64,000 nucleotides of DNA, taken from positions 8,011,501 to 8,075,500 of the forward strand of contig CM037596.1 in the NCBI GenBank assembly GCA_021018995.1, in the 5' to 3' direction. Shown here in pieces: positions 35,520 through 46,155 of the stretch (its first letter is position 1; each line of letters starts with the position of its first letter). Below the pieces are notes generated by a model that was not told the origin of the DNA, made no database searches, and saw nothing but the letters and a program-made list of their open reading frames with translations. A program made the translations under genes and the position numbers. The DNA comes from Chloranthus sessilifolius. Taxonomy: Eukaryota; Streptophyta; Magnoliopsida; Chloranthales; Chloranthaceae.

Positions 35520-37108
35520 TAAAATGGGAATCATAAAATATAAGTCATAGTAGCGTACGGGAGCACATTATGAGAATGAGTGGCATGGTAACTCAATTGA
35601 AAGAAATGGACATGAATTTTTCTGAGAGTTATCTTGTTCACTTCATTATAACTTTTCTTCCTGCATAATTTGGCCCGTTCAAAATTAATTATAACACGCA
35701 GAAAGAGAAATAGAAAATAAGCGAGCTAATCGCTCACTGTGTCCAAGAAGAAGAAAGACTTTGGGCTGTAAAACTTAAAAATACTCATTACGCTACTCTT
35801 GGACCATCAAAAGGAAATTTCAAGCGAAAGAATGGATCATATAAAGGAAAGAATATGAAAGCTTCTCCACCGAAAACTAAACAAGGAGAAGCTAGCGGAT
35901 CTACTTCTGGCATCAAGTGTCACTTCTATAAAAAGAAGGGACACATCAAGAAGAATTGTCAAAAATACAGAGATTGGCTAGTTAATAGAAGTGACACATC
36001 AAGAAGAATTGTCAGAAATACAGAGATTGGCTAGTTAATAGAAGTGACACACCAAGAAGAATTGTCAGAAATACAGAGATTGGCTAGTTAAAAAATTTAA
36101 TGACCTAGTCTTTGTGTGTTTTGAATCACTTTATATTAATGCTCCACACAATACTTAGTGGATAGATTCTGCTATAACTGTTCACATAAGTAATTTAATA
36201 TAAGAATTTCGATTCAGCAGGAAGCTAAATAAAGGCGAACGAACCATCAAACTCGAAAATGGAGTAGAAGCATACGTGGAGGCCATTGGGACTCTCCGTC
36301 TTGTTTTAGATAGTAGTTTCATTTTGGATTTAGTTGATACTATTTACGTTTCAAGTATCACTAGAAACCTATTTCAATTTCTAAATTAGATTCATTAGGT
36401 TTTGAATTTAAATTTAGACATAATATTTTTACTCTATTATTTGATTCCGATATTATGGGTGGTGGCTTATTAGCGGGCAATCTTTATCAGTTAAACTTGG
36501 ATTCATCTTACGCCTAATCTTTAGTTTCTATGCATGTGGATGATAAAATTAGTAAGAAACGAAAATGAGCAATCGACAATTCCTCCATTTTATGGTATAA
36601 ACGTTTAGACCATATATCTAAGGATTGAATGGAGAGGCTAATTAAAGATAATATAATCGATGCGCTCGATTTCTCGGATCTCAATACTTGTGTTGATTGC
36701 GTTAAAAGAAAACTCACAAAGACTAATAAGAAATGAGCTATCAGGAGCACGAGTTTGCTAGAAATAGTTCACACTGATATTGTGGACCGTTTCCAACTCT
36801 TGTTATTGGTGGTCAATAATATTTTATTACCTTCACTGATGATTATTCTTATTTTTGTTATATACTTCTCATCTATGAGAAATCTAAGGTCCTAGATATG
36901 TTTAAAATCTATAATGTCAAAATTGAGTTACAACTCGATTCGAAGATTAAAATTATGAGATCTGATAGAGACGGAGAGTACTATGATAGATACTCTGAAA
37001 CAAGTCGCAATTCAGGACCATTTGCCTTGTATCTACAAGAGTATGGTATTGTTACTAAATACACCATGCCTGGAGTACCTGAACAGAACGGTGTAGCTGA
37101 GCGATGAA
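35520..37108 (+). pseudogene. Decayed Ty1/copia body (gag to integrase)
   Basis: Plus-strand remains in several frames: gag (VQEEERLWAVKLKNTHYATL at about 35740), zinc knuckle CHFYKKKGHIKKNC (one Cys now Tyr), protease region (WIDSAITVHISN at about 36163, Ala for the usual Gly), pre-integrase His/Cys motif (about 36595-36710) and integrase core (MRSDRDGEYY, GVPEQNGVAER, 36898-37107). It ends abruptly after the integrase. No LTRs of its own were found, and it is more decayed than the copia at 25026-32603. Confidence 0.85.
35940..36098 (+). repeat. 53-bp tandem triplication in the decayed copia gag
   Basis: Three consecutive copies starting at 35940, 35993 and 36046, each beginning GACACAYCAAGAAGAATTGT, spanning the C-terminal half of the zinc knuckle and what follows. 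Copies differ at only one or two bases; 53 is not a multiple of three, so the frame is shifted. Confidence 0.93.
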
Positions 37109-37139
37109 ATAATAAGATTTTTTTGTTAATAGTAATAGT

Positions 37140-37340
37140 CTTATTGTTTGTAGTGGATCTTGAGATTATGCCCCTACCATAAGACCGTCAAATTATGATT
37201 CCACATAAAAAATATTATGATCATGCCAGATATCAAACACAGTTCTTAGATCGCTTTTCGAGATGTGTGCCAAATAAAATTACAATTTGTCTGATGGTAA
37301 GCTCATGATCTAGAGATCTATTTTGTAGAATATGGGGACG
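37140..37340. repeat. Dispersed repeat R3 copy
   Basis: Contains GTGGATCTTGAGATTATG and TTTTCGAGATGTGTGCCAAATAAAA...GCTCATGATC. The latter is matched at 49930-50000 (TTTTTGAGATGTGTGTCACATAAAA...GCTCATGATC). Related words occur at 50150-50235. It lies about 330 bp upstream of the RLP start codon. Confidence 0.5.
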
Positions 37341-37539
37341 AAAAACAATCTTCACCTTCTGATTCAAAGTACTCAAAAGATTTAATTGAGCATGTGAAAC
37401 CCCGGGTTTAGAAGGAAATATCTTTGGTTGAAAATAAAGGTTCCCGTCAAAGTCTTCGTGCCATATTTTTCTACGATCCGTGTGGGGCCACCACAACGTT
37501 GCCCATCATCTCCAAAAGTCTCTTGGAAATTCTTTATTT

Positions 37540-37553
37540 TATATATATATAAA
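37540..37553 (+). promoter_or_regulatory. Probable TATA box of the RLP gene
   Basis: TATATATATATAAA about 115-125 bp upstream of the ATG at 37667, in AT-rich sequence followed by a pyrimidine-rich leader. The position fits a plant core promoter; there is no other evidence. Confidence 0.45.
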
Positions 37554-37666
37554 CTATTTTTTTATTACTTTTTTCTCCCAATTTTATATTTATATGTAAC
37601 ATTGAACGGTTTTCACAAATGTATCAGAGAGAAGTCTTTACTTGTTGAGAGTTTGCTAATTCCACC

Positions 37667-40600
37667 ATGAGCAGATCCATTGAAGCTCTTCTTCTATTGC
37701 TTGGGTTTCTTTACTTAGAAATCACCCTTCTTCCATTTGTAAGTTTCTGCAATGGAGAAGATTCTTCAAGTGGTGTTGTTTGCATAGAGGGAGAGAGAAG
37801 AGCCCTTCTCAACTTCAAACAAGGTCTCACTGATCCAGCTAATCGTCTCTCTTCATGGTTTGAAGGTGAAGAAGAAGAAGAGGATTGCTGCAAATGGAAT
37901 GGAGTTGGGTGCAACAATCGAACCGGGCACGTGGTCAAGCTTGACCTCCGAAATCAACACGAATATAATGACAGTTGGTCCTTGGGAGGTGAGATAAACC
38001 CTTCTTTGCTCGAACTGAAACAGTTGAATTACTTGGACTTAAGTTTTAACAATTTCAACCAAGTCCATATCCCAAAATTCTTTGGTTCCCTCCAAAGATT
38101 GACATATCTAAACCTCTCTCACTCGTGGTTCGGCGGAACGATTCCTCATCAGCTCGGAAATCTATCCCTCTTGCGTACCCTCGATCTCTCCTATCTTGCT
38201 TGGAATATCAATGTGGACAACTTTCAATGGCTTTCTCATCTCTCTTCGTTGCGATACCTCGACATGACAGATGTTGATCTTCAAATGGTATCTGTTGATT
38301 TGCTACGAGCAGTCAACATGGTTCCCTCCTTACGAGATTTACGGTTAAAGGGTTGTTTTCTGGGTAATAATGTTTCGACCGCATCACTTCCATATGTCAA
38401 TGTTACATCTCTTGTTTTGCTCGATCTCTCCAATAACCAATTCGGCTATGCAATTCTTGATTGGGTATTCAATATCAGCAGCCTTGTCCATCTTGATCTT
38501 GGTGGGAACGAGATCGGTATCGTTCCTTCTTCACCTCCACGTGTTAATTTTAAATCTCTCACTTACCTTGATCTCTCCGGTAATCAGTTCAATTCCACAA
38601 TTCCTAATTGGATATTCGATCTCAGCAGCAGTCTTGTTCATCTTGATCTCAGGTCTAATCTCTTCCAAGGTTCGATTTCTCGTGCTTTTGAAAACATGAC
38701 TTCTCTTGCTTTCCTTGACTTAAGCATTAATGAATTGCAAAGTGTGGAGTGGGGATCCGCAGGTGTTCTCTGCAACTTGTCGGTTTTAGATCTGTCACTC
38801 AACCAGATTAAGGGAGAGATTCAGGGAATTATAAGAAGTTTGTCTGGGTGTGTTGGGAATAGCTTATTAGAGCATCTGGATTTGAGTTCCAATCAACTCC
38901 ATGGGTTTTTGCCAGTTGAGTTAGGCGAGTTTAACTTTTTGAAAAATCTCGATTTCTCGAGCAATTTAGTCACTGGTCCGATTCCCACGTCTATTGGAAG
39001 ATTGTCTTTCTTGGAAGAACTACAGCTCGTCGTAGGGAATAAATTAAATGGCACTATACCCGTGTCTCTCGGAAATTTGTCATCTTTGATTGAATTAGAT
39101 CTTAGTGATCAGGATTTCAGTGGACCCATTCCTGATTCTCTCGGGAGATTGTCATCCTTGACTAAATTAGATCTCAGGAATAATGAATTCAGTGGTCCGA
39201 TTCCTACTTCTCTCGGAAATTTGTCGCTTTTGGAAGAACTCACTCTTTATAATAATTCATTCAGTGGTTCGATTCCTGTTTCGCTCGGAAATTTGTCATC
39301 TTTGACAACATTACATCTCCAAAATAATCAATTTAGTGGTTCAATTCCTAGTTCACTTTCAAGTTTGGCATTCTTGGCTTACTTAGATCTCAGTAGTAAT
39401 CTATTTAGTGGTCCAATTCCTAGTCAACTTGGAAGCTTGTCATCCTTGGTGAGCTTAGACTTTAGCAATAACAAATTGAATGGGACCATTCCAGCATCTC
39501 TTGGACAACTTTCAAATCTACTTTCTTTGAAAATCTCTAATAATTCCTTAGAGGGGGTAATATCAGAAGCTCACTTTGCAAATCTCACATTTATGTACTC
39601 TTTAGACATTTCTTTAAATTCCTTGGCGTTGAAGGTGAAATCGGATTGGGTTCCCCCTTTTCAACTCAGTTTCCTGGGAATGAGTTCTTGTAAATTGGGG
39701 CCCAACTTTCCGACCTGGCTGCAAACTCAAAAAAATGATTTTGATGGGTTAGATTTGTCCAATGCAAGTATCTCAGGCGATGTTCCAAATTGGCTTTGGA
39801 ACCAATCCATCCGGTTTTTGGATCTCTCTAACAATGAGATCAGTGGCAAGATTCCAGATTTATCGAACTGTTTTGATCTGGGTTCACTATTTATCAGTTC
39901 TAACCATTTGGATGGTCCTCTACCACAAATGAACCCTCGCATACAAGAACTTGATCTTTCCAACAACAAATTTTCAGGACCCCTTGCTGCTTTATCATTA
40001 TGTGAATTGGTTAATTTGAAGTTTCTTGATCTCTCTACAAATCACCTCTCCGGAGAACTCCCTGGATGTTTGAATTTTTCACAAGAGGTTATCATCATGG
40101 ATTTATCAAACAACAATCTATCCGGCATCCTTCCTAGCTGGATTTGTTTAATGGGTCAGCTCAAATCATTGCACTTGAGCAACAATAAGCTCCAAGGGGA
40201 AATTCCTTTGTGCTTGGAAAATTCTACAAGCTTGGTTACTCTTGATCTTGGTAGAAATGGCTTCTCTGGAAGAATACCGGCAGGCATTGGAAAAAATATA
40301 TCGAAGCTTAGAATTCTCCGGCTACGCTCAAATATTTTACATGGTGACATTCCTCGACAATTATGCTATCTTTCCGAACTCCATGTTTTGGACCTTGCGG
40401 CTAACAATCTTTCAGGTTCCTTGCCATGGTGTTTGGGCAATCTATCGGCGTTGGTTGTAAGACAGAGGCTGAACCACGATATATTGGATGTAGCAAATGA
40501 GCTTTTTTATGCCGGAGAACTTGGAAGTGCCGACAAATATGAAGAGAGCATTCCATTAATAGTAAAAGGTGTAGAGCGCAAATATATCAAGATCCTTTCA

Positions 40601-41221
40601 ATTGTGACGACTATAGATCTATCAGATAATATATTTCATGGAGAAATCCCTCAAGAAATAACTACTCTTGTGGAATTGCGGATGCTGAATTTGTCAGTAA
40701 ATGAATTGGAAGGAAAGATCCCAGAAAATATCGGCAATTTGGGGCAACTGGAATCTCTTGATTTAAGTAGAAATCATCTTTCAGGTTCAATTCCTCAAAG
40801 CATGTCCTCTATAAATTCTTTAAGTTACTTGAACTTCTCGTTCAACAACTTGTCAGGAAAAATTCCTTCAGGCAACCAACTTCAAACTCTCAATGATCCG
40901 TCTTGTTATATTGGCAATGCTAAACTTTGTGGGCCTCCACTTACAGAAAAATGCCCAAAAGATGAAACAAATCAAGATCCAACACTTGGTAGTGAGAAAG
41001 ATAATGGTGGTGAAGCTGATCATGGATCAGAAATGTTTTGGTTCTACATTAGCATGGCACCAGGATTTGTAGTGGGGTTTTGGGGAATTTGTGGATTTCT
41101 GTTGTTCAAGAAGTCTTGGAGGAAGGCGTATTTTCAATTCTTCGATGACATACAGGAAAGGGTTCTTGTGACAGTAGCAGTGAATGTTGCTAGATTGCGG
41201 AAGAAGTTTGAGAGAAACTGA
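37667..41221 (+). CDS. Receptor-like protein, EIX2/Cf-like LRR-RLP, intact
   Basis: Cell-surface LRR receptor-like protein without kinase, a class that senses microbial patterns or developmental peptides and signals through adaptor kinases such as SOBIR1. Single exon, 1184 residues. Signal peptide 1 to about 30 (LLLLLGFLYLEITLLPF). LRRNT region about 37-90 with Cys39, Cys74-75 and Cys82 and an acidic run EGEEEEED at 66-73. About 30 plant-type LRRs with repeated GxIPxxLGNLSSL follow. An island of about 50 residues (from about 928, LVVRQRLNHDILD) precedes the last four LRRs, the usual RLP arrangement. Then a Cys cluster (about 1079-1096), an acidic juxtamembrane stretch, transmembrane helix 1124-1147 with GFVVGFWGICG (GxxxG type), and a short basic tail of 37 residues. 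The start is the first ATG directly before the signal peptide. No stop or frameshift, unlike every transposon gene around it. Ligand unknown. Confidence 0.95.
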   Translation: MSRSIEALLLLLGFLYLEITLLPFVSFCNGEDSSSGVVCIEGERRALLNFKQGLTDPANRLSSWFEGEEEEEDCCKWNGVGCNNRTGHVVKLDLRNQHEYNDSWSLGGEINPSLLELKQLNYLDLSFNNFNQVHIPKFFGSLQRLTYLNLSHSWFGGTIPHQLGNLSLLRTLDLSYLAWNINVDNFQWLSHLSSLRYLDMTDVDLQMVSVDLLRAVNMVPSLRDLRLKGCFLGNNVSTASLPYVNVTSLVLLDLSNNQFGYAILDWVFNISSLVHLDLGGNEIGIVPSSPPRVNFKSLTYLDLSGNQFNSTIPNWIFDLSSSLVHLDLRSNLFQGSISRAFENMTSLAFLDLSINELQSVEWGSAGVLCNLSVLDLSLNQIKGEIQGIIRSLSGCVGNSLLEHLDLSSNQLHGFLPVELGEFNFLKNLDFSSNLVTGPIPTSIGRLSFLEELQLVVGNKLNGTIPVSLGNLSSLIELDLSDQDFSGPIPDSLGRLSSLTKLDLRNNEFSGPIPTSLGNLSLLEELTLYNNSFSGSIPVSLGNLSSLTTLHLQNNQFSGSIPSSLSSLAFLAYLDLSSNLFSGPIPSQLGSLSSLVSLDFSNNKLNGTIPASLGQLSNLLSLKISNNSLEGVISEAHFANLTFMYSLDISLNSLALKVKSDWVPPFQLSFLGMSSCKLGPNFPTWLQTQKNDFDGLDLSNASISGDVPNWLWNQSIRFLDLSNNEISGKIPDLSNCFDLGSLFISSNHLDGPLPQMNPRIQELDLSNNKFSGPLAALSLCELVNLKFLDLSTNHLSGELPGCLNFSQEVIIMDLSNNNLSGILPSWICLMGQLKSLHLSNNKLQGEIPLCLENSTSLVTLDLGRNGFSGRIPAGIGKNISKLRILRLRSNILHGDIPRQLCYLSELHVLDLAANNLSGSLPWCLGNLSALVVRQRLNHDILDVANELFYAGELGSADKYEESIPLIVKGVERKYIKILSIVTTIDLSDNIFHGEIPQEITTLVELRMLNLSVNELEGKIPENIGNLGQLESLDLSRNHLSGSIPQSMSSINSLSYLNFSFNNLSGKIPSGNQLQTLNDPSCYIGNAKLCGPPLTEKCPKDETNQDPTLGSEKDNGGEADHGSEMFWFYISMAPGFVVGFWGICGFLLFKKSWRKAYFQFFDDIQERVLVTVAVNVARLRKKFERN

Positions 41222-41561
41222 AGTTTTGGTCGATCAAGTATTGGAGATACGTTCGAAATCTTTGAGAATAGTCACTCGTGGGCATAGTAGGCTTCTTCCT
41301 TTGGGGACACTCTTATCACTGAAGATTGATGGACGCAACAGTGAACCTGATTTTCTTTCTAGGTGTGATGGCGAAGCAGAAGCTCCTTAATTTGAAGATT
41401 GGTCCTTGTTTTTAATATTTTTGTTTGTTTTTTTTTTAATGCCTTAAGAGCTCTTTCCTAATTATGTCTTTTCTTTCCGAAAATGACAAAAACCTCTAGG
41501 ATCTATGTTGTGGTTCAAAGTGAAAGGACTCAAAAGGTTCTGCTTTAAGTGGCTTTTTTTA
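41222..41561. other. 3' flank of RLP gene
   Basis: Probable 3' UTR and spacer; T-rich after 41400. No separate gene; an ORF overlapping the RLP end in another frame is not supported. Confidence 0.5.
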
Positions 41562-41759
41562 GGGGATAATTAGATAAACATGCCTCAAAAACAAACTTTT
41601 TAGCCAAAAATACCCAACTTCAAACGGTTTAGAAAAACAATGCTTTCACGGTATTTTGAAACTTCAAAATACCGTGAAAGCATTGTTTTTCTAAACCGTT
41701 TGAAGTTGGGTATTTTTGGCTAAAAAGTTTGTTTTTGAGGCATTATTTTCTAAAGTGCC
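41562..41759. mobile_element. Foldback miniature element with perfect 80-bp arms
   Basis: Arms 41581-41660 and 41663-41742 are exact inverted copies over 80 bp with only AC between them. The pairing continues imperfectly outward to GGGGATAATTAG and its counterpart. Flanks show a 9-bp repeat CTTTTTTTA (41553-41561 and 41760-41768), consistent with a Mutator-type target duplication, though it is low complexity. Transcription across it would give a long perfect hairpin RNA. Confidence 0.88.
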
Positions 41760-41782
41760 CTTTTTTTAACTGGGCAATATGA

Positions 41783-42128
41783 ATAGGGGTGCAGATTTGA
41801 ACTGAAAATCGAAACTCAAAAACTGGCCGAAAACTGATCGGACTGATATCGATTGAAACCCGAAACCAAAAGGAGCCGATTCGGTTTCAATTTATACCTG
41901 AAAACTGAAAATTGGCTGGGTGGGGTGAGAAAATCGAAGAAATCCTAAATATAAAATAAAAAATTACAAAAAAATAAAAAAATATGAAGAAAATCAGAAA
42001 ATAGAACCGAACTGACAAAAACCGAAAATGAATCGATTCGGTTTCGGTTTGAGCATTTGAAAATTTCGGTTAACCGAAGCCAAAAAATTTGATTTCAGTT
42101 CGGTTAACCAAAGCTGCACTCCTATTAT
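41783..42128. mobile_element. hAT-like miniature element rich in CCGAAA/TTCGGT
   Basis: Ends TAGGGGTGCAG (left) and CTGCACTCCTA (right) form an 11-bp inverted repeat with one mismatch. The interior is dense in CGGTTT and GAAACCGAA words, a common make-up for non-autonomous hAT elements in plants. I find no clean 8-bp target duplication. Confidence 0.55.
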
Positions 42129-42410
42129 AAAAGTCATAGTGTTGCTCTTTCTTGATGTTCTTTTCTCTATCATTTTTGGTTTTTGTTTTCGTACCCTGTT
42201 ATGTTAATTGGTATGTTTTTGACCGTGAAACTTAATTGATACGTTTATAATTAGACGTGAAATTATACCGTGTTTAATTGTTGTACTAAAGTTGTATTTA
42301 ATTTTTCATTGTTGGATCACTAAGATTATTGAAGGTTTTCATAGGCTGGATAACCTTATAACGTTACCAAGGGTTTTATTTTAATTGAAAAAAAGTTCCT
42401 GTTCTTGACC

Positions 42411-42812
42411 GGCATTTAAACACGTTTAAATGATCTTCACTATTAATGGTTTAAGAAGTGGGTATCTTTACCGTTAAAGTGAGAGATCATAGATTGAAGT
42501 GAAACAGGCTAAAAAATGGTGTTTTAGAAATATTTAAACCATTCTATCTGTGGAGTTTAGTATCAACCATTGTTTTCAGGTTTAATGGCTGATATTAAAG
42601 TTCATTAATCAAATGGTTCACATCCACTTATGAGCATGATTCTCTTGGCTATGACATGTTCCAATGATAGATTACCACTTCGAAAGTTTAGATTGTTCAA
42701 AGATATTCACCACATCATAATGATAATCACACTTCAATTTTGAGAGATTAAAAGTCCAACTTTATTGGTATAAGTTCTGGTATTTAAGGATCATTATCCC
42801 CTAAAAAAGGGT
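42411..42812 (+). repeat. Dispersed repeat R1, copy b
   Basis: Same order of landmarks as 13440-13860: TTTAAATGATCTT, GATTGAAG, ATTTAAACCATTCTATCTGTGG, GGTTCACATCCACTTATG, ATGACATGTTCCAATGATAGA, CATAATGATAAT, ATCATTATCCCCTA. Non-coding. Confidence 0.65.
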
Positions 42813-43391
42813 TGAGCTTACATTTGAGGAAAATGATACCTCTAATTGTAGTAATCAAGTCAGAATTCGGGAAAAATCAGCAAAGAAAAAACATGAACAA
42901 ATGGGCAAATTTTGGAAAAAATCTGAAAAAGCATTTGGAAAAAAATAATGAAAATATTTAAATATATTAAAAGTGAATGTTTTTTTTTGACAAAAATGAG
43001 AAAATTTTGTAAAAAATGCGCATTTAAAAATAGGAGTATTTTTGAAAAAAAAGGCGTCTTATACGTGTTTCCGATGTTTTACGAAAAAATGCATTTTTAA
43101 ACAAATTATTTTAACAAAATCACCGATTTTGTTAACTATGCCTCTAATAGACATTCAAAGGATGACTTACATGACGCGATACAAGTGCAGGTCAAGCCAG
43201 CCACTTGCATCGCGCCACATAAGCAGTCTATTGTTGGTCTGCTATTTGAGTTCTGCTCATTATAATTTTCCTGACATCAATAGAATCTTATATCTAACAG
43301 GTTGAGGGTCCCAATCATGGTTTGTAATTTCGTATTTCCGAGTTGTCTTGAGAGCCCAAAGACCAAGACGTCTTGTGTCCCGACGAGATGG
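42813..43391. other. AT-rich spacer with a small hairpin
   Basis: No gene. A hairpin at about 43173-43216 pairs GCGATACAAGTG with CACTTGCATCGC. The rest holds A/T runs. Confidence 0.45.
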
Positions 43392-43640
43392 CATGAAATG
43401 AAAATAAACTTTTAAATGATCTTACACCCTTAAATAATACTTCACTATTATGCCATGTGACATTGGATCAATCTAAACAGTACAAGTTTCTGCTAATGAT
43501 TGGAACATATCTTAATTAAAGAATCACACATATAAATCAAGTGTATACCATCCGATCAAAGATCTTCAATACTAGCTGTTAAAAAATAAAATGAATGGTA
43601 ACATTAGCGTGCCTAAATTTGAACACACCATGACAGTCAT
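43392..43640 (-). repeat. Dispersed repeat R1, copy c (partial, inverted)
   Basis: Complement matches copy a: ATTATGCCATGTGACA, GATCAATCTAAA, ACCATCCGATC and ATTAGCGTGCCTAAATT correspond to its features in reverse order. Shorter than copies a and b. Confidence 0.55.
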
Positions 43641-44169
43641 TTACGAGATTATCAAATAAATATAAATTTGGTAAAATAAAACAGTATTGTCAGTATAATG
43701 AGAATGCAAAATATACTTTCAATAGTGTACAAGCCTAACGCCTTATATAAATTATAATTTAAATATATTATTTTTGATATTTTATCTCAAAACGAATCAC
43801 ACAAGAATCTCGTCTCGTTGAAGCCCGAGACGTCTCTTCTCGGGCAAGATTTCAAACCATTCTAAAAGAAGTACAACTCTAGGAAGAGTCTTTCCTTTTA
43901 TAATCATCATAGTGAACAAGTCTAGGTACGGAAATGAAACAACTCTAGAAATATACCCAAAAAAGGGTAAATTTCAGGAAAAAAAAAGTGAAAAAATTTA
44001 AAATAAAAAATAATTTTTATTATTCAAAATAAAATATATATGTTATGACCAAACACGGGTTTCAAATAAAAAAAAAGGAAAAAAGCTTCTTCTTTATATA
44101 TAGAAAAAAAAGGGTTTAAAAAATAATTTTTTTGAAAAAAACAAAAATCCTTTGGAAAAGTTATTTTTT
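43641..44169. other. AT-rich non-coding DNA
   Basis: Long A and T runs; I see no gene or clear repeat structure. A short inverted pair around GAGACGTCTC at about 43830 is noted only as local symmetry. Confidence 0.45.
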
Positions 44170-44460
44170 TCGTGTTAATATTATGTGTCTTTGATCGTGT
44201 GCAACAAGGTGATTCACGTGATCACGAGTCCGCTCTTGTCGAGCCTCTTTGACGGCACTAGCTCCAATACACTAAGAGATAGGGTGCCTCGCAAGGCAAG
44301 GGGACACCGTGACTTGTCTATCTATGCGAAAAGATTGATACATGATCTCTTAGGGAGGAAAAGGATCAAAGCCGTGGCTCAACTTTCGTAGCTCCTTGGC
44401 AAGAATTGGGACCTTGAATTTGCATATTCCCCCCTGATCGGGAGGATTTCCTTTCCCTAA
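44170..44460. other. GC-rich island of unknown origin
   Basis: Stands out from the very AT-rich flanks by base composition. A 68-codon ORF (44185-44391) with many Arg and Lys residues is open but I recognise no domain. It could be organelle-derived DNA or part of an unknown repeat. Confidence 0.3.
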
Positions 44461-44461
44461 T

Positions 44462-44640
44462 ACCATGGTTCAAAATTTCTGCCTGTAATTCAAATCATTA
44501 GCCGAATCTTATCGGTTTTGGTCCACATCGAAAAGAAAATTTGACTTAAAACTTCGGTCAAATAATGTATGGAAGGATAATTTTCGGTTTCGGTCATTCT
44601 CGAAACTGAAAATGAAACCGATATTTTGATCCTTGCTTGA
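44462..44640 (-). repeat. Dispersed repeat R2, copy b
   Basis: Begins CATGGTTCAAAATTTCTGCC and ends in GAAACCGATATTTTGATCC. It resembles the complement of 23395-23612. Similar GGTTTCGGT words continue at 44880-45180. Confidence 0.45.
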
Positions 44641-45629
44641 CACAACAATCTACTAATAAGGGTAGAAGCATAGTGACAAATTTCGTTTTCGGCAATATTT
44701 TAGTAGGGAGTCATTTTGGATAAATTTCAGGAATTTTTCAAAAAAGTTTCAAGAAAATTTTGGGGAATGCAAAAAATATATATAAGTTATGGTTAAGATT
44801 TATAAAAATCTTATTTATTATTTAAAATGATTAAAATAAAAAAAATTCATTTATTTCGATAATTTAAAAAAAAATCAATGAAATTTTACCGAAAGTTTCA
44901 CTCGACCCCTATATCAGTGGTAGAAGTTTCATTAACCGTACCGAAACCAATTGCCAATTTTTTCAATTTAGGATTTGGTTCTGGCTTCAATTTTTTTATT
45001 ATTTATCTTTATTTTTTTTCTAATATTTGTTTTACAACTTTTTTCGATTTTGGAATGATTTTTTAAACCTTCTTAAAAGGTTTTTAGTTTGGGTCACCCA
45101 AAACTGAAATTGAACCAATTGCCAATCGATTTCGGTTTTTCCAATTTTGGGTTGGTTTCGGTCCAATTTTAATCAGCAGAATAATTTTTCGATCCCTAAT
45201 TGAATGCGATCAATGTGGATGGATTTCTCTCATTTTTATTTCCAAGCCAGCTGTTGGGGAAGTTTTGGTGCAATTCAATCATTTTAAGTGAGCCGACATG
45301 TCGTAAGCATAGGATTCATCGAATTTTTCAACTTTTTCTGAATTTGACAAATATTTTAAAATTTTCAAACTTTTATGATTGCGATCATATATATTATATT
45401 TTTTATTATCTATAGTTGTTCAGTTGATGCAAGTAGATTCTACAATGCACTTATTTTATTGCTTAAAATTACTATTTGTAAAATTTAAATAAATTAAAAT
45501 ATATTTTATTAATTAATCTATACCGCTTTTTATTTGGAAATCTTTCCTTAAATCTTCATAGTATATCAGTCAATCAGTCACTTGTTGTCTTGTTAAGTTA
45601 CCTAACCTATACTCTAAAACTCAATTGGG
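44641..45629. other. AT-rich non-coding DNA with degenerate CGGTTT-rich patches
   Basis: No gene. Patches at about 44900-45180 contain GAAACC/GGTTTC words of the type in R2 and in the hAT-like element at 41783. Confidence 0.4.
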
Positions 45630-45905
45630 CGCAGTTACCTACAGTTTTAAACAATCAAATGGTGTTGAAATAATCTTACACTATTAAACTGTCATGTTTT
45701 TTCTCATACCATTGAAGTGTGATTTATTATTGTGTCATGTGGTACACAATTATGATTAACCTAAATTTCCTAAGTGGCAATCCATTCTTAGAACATGTCC
45801 CAGCCAAACGATCATGCTTAAGTGGATGTAAACCATCCGATCGATAACCTTTAATATCAGCCATCATAACTACACAGACCGGATGGTTCAAATATCCCAA
45901 AAAAG
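45630..45905 (-). repeat. Dispersed repeat R1, copy d (inverted)
   Basis: Complement of the R1 core: GTGGATGTAAACCATCCGATC, CTTTAATATCAGCCAT, GAACATGTC and TGTCATGTGG-like words occur in reverse order relative to copy b. Confidence 0.6.
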
Positions 45906-45929
45906 TACGATTTTTGGACCTATAACCAT

Positions 45930-46100
45930 GGATCAAAATGTCGGAAAACCGGTATGTATCGTCGATACGTACCGGAATAGTAACTTATCGGACGATACAT
46001 TGAATGTATCGTCCGGTATTAGCTATACAAAAGGGTGATACAGTACATTTAGTACTTCGTTCGGTTACGTATTGCTAGTCGACGTATACATTACTGATCA
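45930..46100. repeat. Cluster of CGATAC palindromes
   Basis: Contains GTATCGTCGATACG, ATCGGACGATACATTG and ATGTATCGTCCGGTATT, near-palindromes of the same type as at 50230-50900 and 60980-61060. It may be the subterminal part of an element whose ends I cannot define. Confidence 0.5.
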
Positions 46101-46155
46101 AATAAATGTATAAGGACAATGTAACCATGCCTATAACCCTTTCGATGATTAATAT

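Noticed and set aside
41184..41390. 68-codon ORF overlapping the RLP stop
   Set aside because: Overlaps the RLP in another frame and shows no domain.
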